Shown in pieces: positions 1 to 11,900 of a stretch of 64,000 nucleotides of DNA. Every line of letters starts with the position of its first letter. Positions within the stretch are counted from its first letter, which is position 1. Made by a program: the position numbers and the translations under genes. This DNA comes from Macquaria australasica (Eukaryota; Chordata; Actinopteri; Centrarchiformes; Percichthyidae): assembly GCA_005408345.1 (NCBI GenBank), contig SEMN01000226.1, positions 372,001 through 436,000 of the forward strand, written 5' to 3'. The notes under the pieces were generated by a model. That model made no database searches. It was not told the DNA's origin and saw nothing but the letters and a program-made list of their open reading frames with translations.

Positions 1-115
1 GCTGGTCGCTCTTATATCGGAACTGAAATTTAAAAAAAGGGGGGAAACAATTTTACCATGCGAGATAAAAGAGGAGCATTCAAAAGGAGCTGTTAAAAAA
101 AAAAGTTGAACTAAC

Positions 116-3100
116 ATAGTCATCTGTGGCGTCCTTGACAGCCGTGATTACCAGCACCAAAACCAAAGGCACGATGGTTGTGAACCAGGACAGAGAGGAA
201 ATTTCTGGAATTAGCTATGTGAAAAGAAAAGCGGGTTAGCTCACTCAGCTTCACACAAAAATCTACATTCATGAAAGCTTCACAAGACAGTTTCTTCTAC
301 CTGCAGGATCAGCAGCACTAAGAAGTAAGCGTTCGCCACCCTCTGGAACTGCTCAAACAGGTTGATGGGCAGGAAGGTGAAGACGTTGTACTTTGAGGTT
401 TTGATGTGATTGTCCTGTAGAAACAGACATTTAGAAATTAAATTGAAATAATGCAGCCTACACTAAAATGTAATTTTGAGGTATGAGAACTTACAGTGTA
501 TAAGAACTTGTCATTGTAGTCCCGCGCATTGGCTTTCACATGGCGTTCCTTCTCTACATACGTAGAACACATGGTCATTATCCAGAGACAAGTTAATAAA
601 ATTACACATAAATAAAACAAATATAATACTTCACACTTAGTTTCTTTTCTGTTTTTACATCCATGTATTGATTTTCTTACATAGACTGTAAGAAAAAGCT
701 TAATTCTTTGTATACTTGTGTATTCTTTTCACTTACGTCTGTGACTTGCTGTTACCTTCACCCTCTAAACTACAATTCTCTCCCATCTCTCTCCCAAGCT
801 CTCTCTCCCATCGCTTTTCTAATAAACCTCATATGCTGATTAATGAACAGACCAGACTTCTGTTTGTCCATTTAATAAAACACTGTTAAACATTTCCTGA
901 AGAGATTTTATACTCTTACACTCCTATAAAAGTAGCAGTGAGACTTTCCATTGGGAGAACCATGTACATTTCTTTGTACCACTGCAATATAGTTGAAGGC
1001 CTTTCTTTAATTCACTGAAGCAGAGTGTGCCGTCTCGCCAGGTCCCCACTTCTTTCTTACAGTTTATGAAAATGGAGGAGACATTGGAACTGATCAGACT
1101 GAGAAACTGAGGTTTTTGTTGTAATCTGTGTGTGTCATGGTGACAGTCAATTCATAACATTTTTGCACCCTTTTTTCCCTGTTGTCAGCCTGCCAGTCAC
1201 TAATATCTCTTGTCATTTCAGAATTTGCCATATAAGACTTTTTTTTTTATGGGAGAGATTTTTACATGACAAGCAGATGTGTAAAAAATAAAATAAATGA
1301 TATCTAAATTCCATTTAGCTGTTTAAGAAATGTTTTTAGTAAGACCTGTGCTTTTCCTACTACACCAAGTCACAATGTCTCCTGTGAAAAAGGCTTAGGT
1401 GGCGTCCGAAATCACCCCCGCGTTCACTTATTCACTACTCCCAATATAATAGACACTCAGTAGTGTGTTGAGTCACACAACGGTAATTTTCACATCTGTA
1501 AAATTGGGCTTTGCATTGTGGGATTATTAGCAGAAATAAGTATATATGCCTTTTTTCATTTAATTGTGGAATTTTTGAGGGCACTATATTGTGTATATAT
1601 CTGACACTAAGACACTCATAATAAAATGTCTGACAGTAAATATAGTGCACTATATAGTACATAGGGAGTGATTTGTGACACAGTCCTATTCCTTTCCTGT
1701 CCTGCAGGAGCCCTCAGTATCACATGTTCCCGCCTTTTACTGTCACCTGACCTCCACACCCACCTGCACACCTGCTCCCAATTCCCTCATCAGCTCCTCA
1801 GTATATACGCCTCCCCTTCTTTTTTTCCTGCCAGATTGTCTATTGTGCCATCCTGGCTGTAGCGGTCCTGTCTTTTGTCTTCTTGTCTGCCTGTTTTACC
1901 CTTTTGATATTGGACTGCCTATAGTACCTGATGCCGAACCTTCCTTTGAACAACAACAACAACACAGTCAGCTTTTACTGAGCCTTTACAATGTAATACT
2001 GACTCTCAATTAACCTGGTACAATACAAGGTTGTTCTTGACTTGAGCAGCAGTATATCCGCCCCTTCCTCTTGGTCTGTTACAATTTCAAAGTCTCCCTC
2101 TTGGGTAATAATCTACTGACTGAGGTTATTGCCTCATTTCCTGCATTTTCTTTAAATGGGTAATCCCGCAATCTTGTACTGCACTTTCATAAAGTGAGGG
2201 GACTCACAAGAGACAGATTTAAAAAAGAATGGTCAGAAGAAGCAGAGGCCGAGATATCCTGACTTTTATTCCGGGTCAAGCTTCAAAAACAGTGGATCTT
2301 ACATTTCAGCAACTTGATAGTGTCTTTCATTAGATCCTCTCTGCCTCCTAAATCCTCCTTTCCTTCAAACTTCACTCCTCCAGTTTGTAACGCAGGCTTT
2401 CTAAAATGTTAAGTCTCAAGCCAATCCAAAATTATTAGTTAGTAGTAACAGCTATTTTTTAATTTTATTTCTAAGGTGACAAAATCCATCTCTGAAGTTC
2501 ACTAATTAACACTACATATCACATTTGTTTAATAAAAATGACAAGTTGTGGTTTGACTGGGGATTATGTGCGTGATTATTTCTTGGGCAGGTGCAGTAAC
2601 TTCCTGAGTCTCCACTGGTTGCCTGGAAACCTCACGGGACAACTAGACTCAAGGAACGAGATGTAACATGTTAATTAGTGAGCTCTGGAGGTGCTGGCAG
2701 GCAGAGTTTCTTACCTTTGGACAAAGCTAGGCTAGCTGTTTCCCCTTGTTTCCAGTCTTTATGCTAAGCTAAGCTAACATCTCCTGGCTGTAGCTTCATA
2801 TTTAGTGGACAGACATGAGAGTGGCATCAATCTTTTCATGAAATCCTAGGTTAAGAAAGCAATTATGCGTGTTTTCCAAAATGTCAAACTATTGCTTTAA
2901 CTTTGCTGAAATACATAACAGGAGGCTTTAAACATAACATGTCACAGCTACACATAACTTTTACGCCACTTCCAGTCAGCTATGCCTTTTTGTCTCACAT
3001 TTTGGTGCCACTCCTCTATGGATAATATCTGCTGGTCATTATTCTTTTGTTACCTTTCTTTTCTTTCACACAGTATCAGTTACCATATCATATCTTATAG

Positions 3101-4207
3101 CATGATTATGATGGGTGAGCCTTTGTTTATGGGATGTCAATGCACATGAATCCACCCAAATATGGTTGATATACCCTCGAAGTGATTTGGGTGAGTCTTC
3201 TTCATGGGTTTGATAATATACAGTTATAAGAGTGTCTGTGGCATGTGTACTCTGTCTGAGCTTGCCCCTTTTACACCCGAGAACTGAAGACTTCATCTGC
3301 AATTACAACTTTGGTATTCATCTCGTGGCTCATACGTCAAGGTGATGCATTAAGGTTCATTATCATGCTCAGACTTGCTTTTTAAAGAGTCTCAACAGGA
3401 AATATATTCACTGACAAACAACACAATAAATACCAGTCACCAGCAAGATGATGAAACTATTCATCAAGGCACTTTAAACTTTCAACAAGGGCGATGCCTG
3501 AGGGAGCACACTGCTAGATCTGTTGTTTCCAAATGAGGTTAAATGATTGTTGAATTATGCATAACAAACATGCACGGAGCTGCAACAGGATACACCTTCT
3601 CACACAACAGACTGGCCTTGTCCTGCTATCAGTTACCATGACAATTAATTATTAAGAAAGGCTTTTGTTGTTCAAAGGCCTTGGTCTGCTTAAACATTTC
3701 ATTAGAAGATGTGTAAAAGCAATATTGTTTTTCTAATACAGCACAAAGTTATCTCTGTTTTTTAGCGCACTGATTTCTGAAGGAGCCTTTTTTTTTTAGG
3801 AATGTCAACAGACTCTTGAGTGAGCCTGCAAGTCCGGACAGCTTGCAGGGAGATTATACAGTGAAATTATTCACAAATGCTTCAGGAAATAATTCAGCCC
3901 ATATTCCTCCTGGGTCTAACATCAATATAGGAAGCTTTTAGATGATCAGTTTCAGTAGCTGGAGGAAATGTTTCTTGCCACAATAACTGCACTTGAAGTT
4001 CCCTCTTTGTTTTTTGGGGGAAATTTAAAATATATTTTGTTGAGGATTTTAAATGCACTTGAATCCCATTCAAAAACATGGAAATATCTGATTTTGTCCC
4101 TGCAAGGCACAAGGTCACCTGCACTCTGTGTGTGAGGCAGATACTAATTACAGGATGCTACAAATGACAAACACATGTACACCACACACACGAAAAACAC
4201 ACATGTC

Positions 4208-4243
<36 letters not shown>

Positions 4244-5469
4244 CCACTGTTTACTGTTTCATTGTATCTCTCTAAACCAGTGTACTGCACCAGGAGAGGA
4301 TGAGGAGCTAGCTGTCTGAGAGAGGAAGATACTTAAACTGTATGTCTCCAGCTTTTTAAAGACAAACAAAAGATGAAGCTTTCCTCTACAATTTACGCAC
4401 CTCACACCTGCAACCAGTTACCCTCCACTCACCAAATTAATGTTTCCTGTTGTTCTCCTCTACATTGTTCTAGATCCAGAAAACAAAAAACTAATTCTCA
4501 CCAATGTGAGTATTTCTCCTCCAGAACGCCATCTTCTCCGGGGACCTCCCGAGGGTTTCCCTAAAAGCCATGTGAAGAAATCAGAGGTGAAATGTAACTA
4601 ATTAGTACATTTACTCAAGTACTGTACTTCAATACAATTTACTTTACAATATCTCAATTTCATGCTATTTTATACTTCAGATTCATTCAATTCAGAGGGA
4701 AATGTTGTACTTTTTACTCCACTATAGTATATATCCAACTGTATATAAACTGATCAAATTAGCTCCACATATACTAACTACAACAATGAAATGCTACTTA
4801 CACATAAATGCATCGATAATAATAATCCAATAATATAATATAACACTCACAGAGCCATTTAACTTCTTATAAGTACTTTTACTTGTTTTGTTTTTTGGGG
4901 TTTTTTTTTTTAAGTACACTGAAAATACTTACATACGTTTAGGCCTACTTAAGTGACATGTTCAACGCAGGAGTGTTTTTATATTGATACTTTTACTTAA
5001 GTAAAAGATCTGAATACTCCTTCCACCACAGGAAGAAACCACCATTAACCATCTACACTGAAAAGTGTGAAGCTGAGCATTTTGCACTGGGATAGTATTG
5101 CAGGGTGTGAATGTTGAGGACTGAGTCAGTGTTTGCAATAAATGCACCTTGGTGTCTGAGGCAACACACAAAGCAAAGTGGTGTTGTGTTTCTTTTCTGT
5201 TCAGACAAGCAACTTTAATTAAACTATATGCATAAGCAGCAGCAACAGCAGCAGGTAAATCCCCAGTGAACTGGGTCTCCTTAGCAAAGCATCCCAGGTG
5301 AGCAATACAAAACTGGGAGTGTAACCTCTAAACAAGATGTAGCCTAGTTCCTTAATTCTCAAAAGAAATACGGTATATGTGAGGTTTTCTTTATGTTTGT
5401 GTAAAGTAGAAATGGTGGTTTCTTACCTTGCACAAGTTTGTCACAGGCGCAGTCTTGTGTTGTCTCCAT
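116..5469 (-). CDS. atp8b4: P4-type phospholipid-transporting ATPase, ATP8B class (5' part only; gene runs off left edge)
   Basis: Four coding exons read on the minus strand: 5469-5427, 553-495, 414-301 and 214-116. All have GT-AG borders and stay in frame, giving the first 105 residues. The first exon carries the start codon and only 14 codons (METTQDCACDKLVQ). The second gives EKERHVKANARDYNDKF, the third the block FLPINLFEQFQRVANAYF, the fourth SSLSWFTTIVPLVLVLVITAVKDATDDY. These match the conserved N-terminus and first two membrane helices of class-1 P4-ATPases (ATP8B), which flip phospholipids to the cytosolic leaflet together with a CDC50 subunit. The P-type phosphorylation motif and pump core lie beyond the window. 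The match looks closest to ATP8B4, and the neighbours (SQOR, CTDSPL2 in human 15q21) support that, but ATP8B2 or another ATP8B paralogue is possible. Family assignment is firm; the paralogue is an inference. Intron 1 is about 4.9 kb and repeat-bearing. Confidence 0.8.
1401..1681. mobile_element. Short TIR element (MITE-like) in atp8b4 intron 1
   Basis: The left end reads GGCGTCCGAAATCAC followed by a run of CACTATT-like words. The right end (about 1640-1681) reads as an imperfect inverse, with TATAGTGCACTATATAGTAC then GGGAGTGATTTGTGACA. Length is about 280 bp with no coding capacity. The imperfect terminal inversion and small size fit a non-autonomous DNA transposon of a kind common in teleosts. 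The superfamily is not determined. Confidence 0.55.
2690..2901. repeat. Interspersed teleost repeat fragment
   Basis: The stretch contains the phrases GCTAAGCTAAGCTAACATC, GTAGCTTCATATTTAG and GACATGAGAGTGGCATCAATC, and ends in AATGTCAAACTATTGCTTTAA. I recognise this wording as a dispersed repeat in percomorph fish genomes. The ending recurs at about 48223-48241 (AATGTCAAACTATTCCTTTAA), which supports dispersal. No ORF; class uncertain. Confidence 0.5.
4211..4242. repeat. (AG)n microsatellite
   Basis: An uninterrupted AG dinucleotide run of about 16 units within atp8b4 intron 1. Confidence 0.95.
4583..5031 (+). repeat. Dispersed repeat, 'TACTCAAGTACT' family, copy 1
   Basis: Begins GAGGTGAAATGTAACTAATT and continues with words such as TTTACTCAAGTACTGTACTT; ends CTGAATACTCCTTCCACCAC. 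Related sequence occurs in inverse orientation at about 31380-31756 and again at about 51079-51480. It has no ORF and is probably a MITE-type DNA element. Three diverged copies in 64 kb argue for an old, abundant family. Confidence 0.6.
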
Positions 5470-5862
5470 GTATCCTGTCATTCAGATCATTTATTTTCAA
5501 GCACCACATTCCGCAGGTTTAACGCTGTTATCCTTCTCCTGAACAATCATTTTTTTTAAAAGAATCACCAGACATGGATTGACTCGTATAAATGAACAGC
5601 AAATCCTGTTCAGCTGCGGTGAGTAAGAAGAAGAAGAAGAAGACTGCAGACGGTGTAGGTGGTTAAAATGGTGCAGGCAGGCAACAATAAGCAATCACGC
5701 TATTCGGAGAGAAATGTTTGGGGAAAGAGTGAGACTGAACAGAAATCAACAAATTGATGATCACCCACCGAGAGCGACGACATGGAGCTGCTGATCCTGG
5801 AGCCTTCATCAGGGAGATGCGGGAGTGTGTGCGTGTGTGGGAGTGTGTGCTGCAATGAGCAC

Positions 5863-5868
<6 letters not shown>

Positions 5869-5903
<35 letters not shown>
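5869..5903. repeat. (CT)n microsatellite
   Basis: A CT dinucleotide run of about 17 units, upstream of the atp8b4 start codon on the gene's antisense side (so GA-rich in the gene's direction). It lies just beyond a GTGTG-rich stretch. Confidence 0.95.
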
Positions 5904-5907
<4 letters not shown>

Positions 5908-6081
5908 TGAAAAAAACACCCTGACTGATTTCTTTACAAACATTTAAACACATTGATCTTGCTCTTGCAGCATTACAAGTATGAGCTGTGGGGAAAAAAA
6001 CGGAATTGGCTGTAATCACGCCACACTGAGGAGCACTTTAACAACACTAAAGTGATGAAATACGGGTTTAATGTACAAAAA

Positions 6082-6084
<3 letters not shown>

Positions 6085-6119
<35 letters not shown>
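6085..6119. repeat. (AC)n microsatellite
   Basis: An AC dinucleotide run of about 17 units in the atp8b4-sqor intergenic region. Confidence 0.95.
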
Positions 6120-6122
<3 letters not shown>

Positions 6123-7350
6123 CAAAACAAAAAACTAAACTAAAGTAGGACTCTGAAACCATGATTTGAATAATTGTCGTGAAAATGTGTTTGCTGGCTC
6201 AGGTGTATTTTTGCTGTATTATTTTAAAATGTTGCTATATCGCCTCCCTAAGGACCCAAAAACACAAAACACAGCGCAATGTTGTGCCATCGCTTCAGTT
6301 CTCCTCCAAAGTGGACTACTGCTGTCTCTGACTCAGTTACATTATTAAAAACAATGAGGAAACACATTTTTACATTTGTATAACAGTATCTTTTCACAGG
6401 CCTCTGCTGTAGGTTGTTATATTATTGGTAAATATTTTCTTTATTTTCCTAATTTTTTTCTGGGTTTGATTTTTTATGTATAAATATGTTTTGTTTTATT
6501 TTAAAGCTATTTTGTATTGTTTTATGATAGCTTCTGCGTGGGTGCATTTTGATTAATTTCATCACATTTTAAGATGAGCTGATACTACTCATTGATGATA
6601 TGATTGATGCTAAATATGAGGCAGAAAGGAGAAGAAAGTGTATCATGAATCATGATCTAATTTTATTTAATTTATTTTTTTACATATTTTATTTGCACAT
6701 TTCCACACAAAATATCATCTGAGCTGAAACTGTAATTATAGCGCCCCCAGTCTGTGTGCTTTTGAAAGCTGGGGAACACTGCAGAGATGAACTCGTGCTT
6801 TTAAACTGATCTAATTCTTTGTTGTCAGTATTTCTGTCAAGCAGCATTAACTCTTGGTGTTGGTCTGTTTGTGTTGCAGCTGCCATCTAGAGCGAAGCAG
6901 GTGACACCGAGAGTTAAACTAAAACCCAAACAGACAAGTTAATGGAGGTATTTAGTATTTATACTACCTGTATTACTATTGAGATAATAACATTTAGTAG
7001 AGCCTGGTCTTAAGTTGATTACATAGTGTTGCAATTTGCCACACTAATAGTTAGGTAATCATAGCTGTAAAATGAGGTTAAAATTAACAAAAAGCATGAA
7101 TACAGGCTTCACTGTTGACTGCTGTACTGCTATAAATTCACAGCAAACACAGCTTTTAAGACAGACTCAAATGTAATAAATTCCCATATTAGACTTATCA
7201 ATGCCTACGTAAATTAATGATCACTATTATTGACTGATAATAGTATCAGCTTGGATGCCTAGTGGTGCTTTAATTGCTATGAAGGATGTTATCGACTATA
7301 ATAAAGTATTTATCACTATAATTCAACATGAAACATAAGGGGAGCACATA

Positions 7351-7556
7351 CACTCAGTTGCCAGTTTATTAAGTACACCTCAATAAAACTAACATTCAGT
7401 CTACCCTCATTGACATAAAAGGGGTGGACAGAATATTAGAAACACCCCTTGGTATAACACAATAGAATTCAACAGCACCACAAACTACAGCCTTCAAAAA
7501 GACCATAAAGTTGAATCAAAACTTGGAAATGTATTAGACTGCATTGGTTTTAGTTT
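7351..7556. repeat. Fragment of the palindromic element also present at 26233-26803
   Basis: Contains CAGTTGCCAGTTTATTAAG, AATTCAACAGCACCACAAAC and GTATTAGACTGCATTGGTTT. The same words, slightly changed, occur in the foldback element inside ctdspl2 intron 11 (AATTCAACAGCACTGCAAAC, GTATTAGACTGCATTAGTTT). It is a decayed, partial copy of that family. Confidence 0.6.
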
Positions 7557-8256
7557 GGTGTCGGATTAGTACAGTCAAGCAAAGTCATTCTGATGAAGAT
7601 ATTTTGTTGCAGCTTATGTAAAATTTTCTAGATATTGAATGGGTATAGTATGCACTAATTTGCATACAGATCTCAAACCTGCTACAAGTGTTTAGCTTAT
7701 AAGTGAGAATGTCTATTAAGCCACCATTTCTGTGATATAGATCTGTCTGGGCATGTACAGGAAACTGGCAAGTCATACTGCAGAGGTAGTTGTTGATTTA
7801 GGGAGCAAGGTTTTCCTTGATGCTTACAATCACAGAGACAATATCTTGCAGTTTTCTGGTTTCTATGAAATCACATTCTACAATGTTTACAGAAAGTGCT
7901 GCATTCATGTAACAAAGGGGGGAAAAATCGGCTAATCTTGGAGACAAAGGGAAGCAACTACAAGTTCAAGTGTATTATGAAAACATGCTTTACAGTATAC
8001 TCCAGGACGACTACGTGCTGTCTGACAGGGTGGCAGAAAGGGGTAATTTACAGCCAAACACGCCCAGCCTAGAGTGCCTTAAGGACACACTTGTTTTTGA
8101 AAAGCAGTCAACTTTTCAACAACCTACTAACACGACAAAAACACTTCAATTTTCGACCCCTTTGCAAAGACGATTAAAGTCAGCCCCTTTATTGCGTAAA
8201 GTTGATCTAATATATGAAAAGTTCAGGCTAAAGCTAGAGCGTTAAACTGGCAGTTA

Positions 8257-8475
8257 GTGATGGTCGCTTTTGATTGGTCGAACGATGGAGGAGGCGGGAC
8301 GAACGTTCTCCCTCGAAAGGGTGGCAACTGCAAGTTCACCGCCCAGGTTAACGCTTCGCAGTTTGCCCAGGTTGTGCTGGTCCTGCTGTCTCTGCTGAGT
8401 GAATTCTCCTGGGTCACTGGAGGATTTTGTCTAAACGGACAGGGAACCGGGCGGTTAACAGTAGTGCTGGCCAAG
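8257..8475 (+). promoter_or_regulatory. sqor: Putative sqor promoter and non-coding first exon
   Basis: A locally GC-richer stretch with an inverted CCAAT box (ATTGG at 8273-8277) ends at a good donor, CCAAG|GTATGT, at 8475. The next acceptor (TAGCACAG, about 8988) lies just before the sqor start codon. A first untranslated exon here is the simplest model. The transcription start is not determined and no TATA box is evident. Confidence 0.5.
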
Positions 8476-8997
8476 GTATGTGACATACAAGTCTGTCTCT
8501 TTCGACGTTACAGTGCTAAACTGTACCTGAATGTCATTTTATCAGGTCTACGCATGTAAAGGAATTAACGTTATGGAGGCTCGGGGTCGGTTCATTACGC
8601 AGTATGCAGCAGCAGCAACGGTTCAGCTCCGATTAGGCTTCACAGACGATGCAAACACCCCAAATTAAAGTAACCCAGCTATATCATTACGTGTTAGTTA
8701 TTTGTGCTACGGCTATAAGGGGCGCTGGCTTCTGTCAAACTAGGGCAATAGACTGAAAAGTATATGTCAAAGTCAGAATCTCTGTTGTTTAAAGCCTACT
8801 TGGGTTATTTACAGTAGTCATTACTGCACAAGGCAAAACTAGTTACTTTCTACCTCTGATAGTCAAAATGTAAATGTGGAACAGCAAAATGGGAAGTGCA
8901 GGTTGATTACAGATTTAGTGTGTTTGAATCCCAGCCAGTATAACTGAGTTGTTGCTAACCAAAATGACTTGTCCTTATTGCTAGCACAGAACACAGA

Positions 8998-11900
8998 ATG
9001 GCTGCACTGCGTTGTCTGAGGCAGTGCCAGGCCCCAGGCACTGCTATTGCTCATCTTCACACGAGCAGCTGTGCCTCTGCCAAACAGCATTTCAAAATGC
9101 TTGTGCTTGGAGGAGGAAGCGGGGGCATTACAATGGGTGCACGGATGAAGAGGATGATGGGAGCTGAGAACGTGGCTGTTGTGGAGCCCAGTGAGGCAAG
9201 AATCCAGGAGATTATGATTTCCTGCACCGCTCCTTGTATATCACTACAACACAATACAAACTACAAATTATGAAAAGTGGTGGCTTTAATTAATTCAACT
9301 GTGAATTCATGTTTTGCATTTTTTTTTGTTTCAGACCCCTCAGAAACCTAACAGTATTTTCCACCGTCATGTGAAGCTGGTGTCTAACAACTTTTCTATT
9401 TTTTTCAGATGCACTACTATCAGCCAATATGGACCCTGGTTGGTGCTGGTGCAAAAACTGTAGCCTCATCTGGTCGTTCCACGGCGAGTGTTATGCCGTC
9501 TGGAGTGAAGTGGGTGAAATCTAAAGTTCAGGAAATAAACCCAGACACAAATACTGTCCGCACAGACGACGGGACTGTAAGTATGTTTGCTTTAAGAAAC
9601 TGTTATGTGACAGTGTGTATATTAAAGATAAAAAAAAAGATAAAAAATGCTTAATAATGTGTCATCTGCTGGCTTGGCTTTGAGTGTTAGTTTGTATATG
9701 AAGCATATTATTTTTAAATTATATGATGATCTTTGTGCATCTAGCCCTACTTAGACTTTCTTTCACATTACAGATCTCTTATGAGTATTTGATTGTGGCT
9801 CTTGGTTTACAACTCCACTATGAGAAGGTAAAGTAATGCTTTGTTCATTCTGTTCACTCTACCTCTACCTATTAAACTTTTGCCATTGTGTATATATAAA
9901 GTCAATTACATCTCAAGAAACATTTCCTATATGTAGATCAAAGGACTGCCAGAAGGATTTGAACATCCAAAGATTGGGTCAAACTACTCAGTCAAAACTG
10001 TGGAGAAAACATGGAAAGCACTGCAGAACTTCAAAGAGGGCAACGCTGTGTTCACCTTCCCAAATACTCCTGTGAAATGTGCTGGAGCTCCACAGAAGAT
10101 CATGTACCTATCAGATGCCTTTCTCAGAAAGGTATTTCAGTTTCAGAATTGAATGATAATGTAGTACATTTTCAAACTATCAAGTGTGGTTTTCCAAATT
10201 AAATGAAGATATTTTTATGTTTCTATCCAAGACAGGAAAAAGGGCAAAGGCCAATGTAATATACAACACATCCCTACCTGTGCTCTTTGGGATCAAGAAA
10301 TATGCTGAGTCATTGTGGGACATTGTGAAACAACGTGACCTACAAGTGAACCTGAGGCAAAATCTGATTGAAGTGCGGGCAGACAAGCAGGAAGCTGTGT
10401 TTGAAAATCTTGACAAACCCGGCGAAACCAAAGTGATTGAGGTAACTGTGTTACTGTACCTAAACAGCAACTTTTACATAGCAATATAATGTTGACTGCT
10501 TTGTACAATGGACAACCTATTCCACCATGTGTTTCGTAATTTCCTTCCTCTTTAAATCCTTCAACATCATGTTGTTTTTTGTCTGTTGTGCTCGTATGTT
10601 ATGAACAACCTGATACACTGTAATATTTTTTCTCCCTTTGCACCTAAATATATGCCAAATTAGGAAAAGAGCCTCCAGTGAATAAGGCTTAAATTTTGCT
10701 TAAACTTTCTTTATTAGTATGAAATGCTTCATGTCACACCCCCAATGGGACCCAATTTGGTGATTAAAGGCAGTCCACTGGCAGATCAGGCTGGCTGGTT
10801 GGATGTCAACAAAGACAACCTCCAACATAATAGGTATCCAAATGTGTTTGGGATTGGAGACTGTACCAACCTGCCCACAGCCAAAACGGGCGCTGCTGTT
10901 GGTAAGTGATTATTGTGTCATTAGTTTGAACATTGCATCAACGCATTACTGGAAAGCACTCTGTTGCTGCATACAATTTATACAGTTTTATCTCTTGTTA
11001 ACTGCTTGCTCTTTTTGTAATTTGAAAGGCACTCTCTTCAGGAAGTGTATTGCACAATAATCCATTTACACAAGACTGTAAAAACATATACCACACCCTA
11101 TAAAGCTTTTAATTTAGGGACACTTCTCAGTAGTGTCTGACGCATTGTATCAGTATCTCAGTTTACCTTTGTGTTTGAGTTTGAAGTGCAAAACATTTTT
11201 TTTGTCAACTGTAGACAAATGGTGAAAAAGTTGGGTTATAAACCAGTACTTATCACATCCTGCACAACAGCAATCTGACTGCAGTAAAGAATCTAGCCTA
11301 ATCATGCTCATCATGTTTACAGTCATGCAAAGATGATATGGGAGATGGTGTTTTTTGTCACGAGCGGCTGTAGAGTTGACGGTGTCAATCAGTCCATTTG
11401 TCCTTAGATCAACTTTGATGCAGAGGGAAATATCTCAACGATTACTGAGTGAATAGGCCTAACACAGATATTCATGATCCCCACTGGATGAATCTTCATT
11501 TTGGTGACCCACTGGTTTTTATTTTTTTATTTTATCCAGTGCACCCAGCAAGTCAAACTTTTCATTTCAGATTAGGTTGACCAAGTAGAGCTTAAAGTGC
11601 TAACAGGGTGCATTTTCTTCCCTTGATGTCCACCTTCAGTGAGCCCCCTAGTGATAATGACTTTGGATTAGGTGAAAGCATGGCAGGTCAGCACGGTGGT
11701 TCTGTGGTTAGCTCTGTTGCATGTTGCCTTAAGTTTTCTTGTTCTCCCTGTTTTCCTCCGAGTCTACAGTCCATAGACATGTGAGTCCATGGATGTGAGT
11801 GTTTATGTGTGTGTGTCAGCTCAGTGATAGACTGGTGACCAGTTCAGTGTGGGCTCCAGTCCCCTGCAACAGCACACATAATAAGCAGATATTGAATATG

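Larger units (their letters stand above)
5470..8250. other. Intergenic DNA between atp8b4 and sqor (head-to-head)
   Basis: The two genes diverge, so this 2.8 kb must hold the atp8b4 promoter and upstream exons, which I cannot fix. It contains a short AAG run (5629-5643), (CT)n and (AC)n microsatellites, an AT-rich stretch around 6350-6680 and a repeat fragment at 7351-7556. No protein-coding exon is convincing; the long minus-strand reading frame here is a translated CT repeat. Confidence 0.6.

Noticed and set aside
1668..2013. 112-codon plus-strand frame starting in the MITE at 1401-1681
   Set aside because: Low-complexity Ser/Pro/Leu composition, starts within a repeat, no splice partner or homology.
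5663..6019. 118-codon minus-strand reading frame with an Arg-Glu repeat
   Set aside because: It is the translation of the (CT)n microsatellite and its flanks; no family resemblance.
9253..9408. Possible extra sqor exon (acceptor TTTCAG near 9334, ends near 9390)
   Set aside because: The conserved protein joins VEPSE directly to MHYYQPIW; an added exon would break a block conserved across the family.
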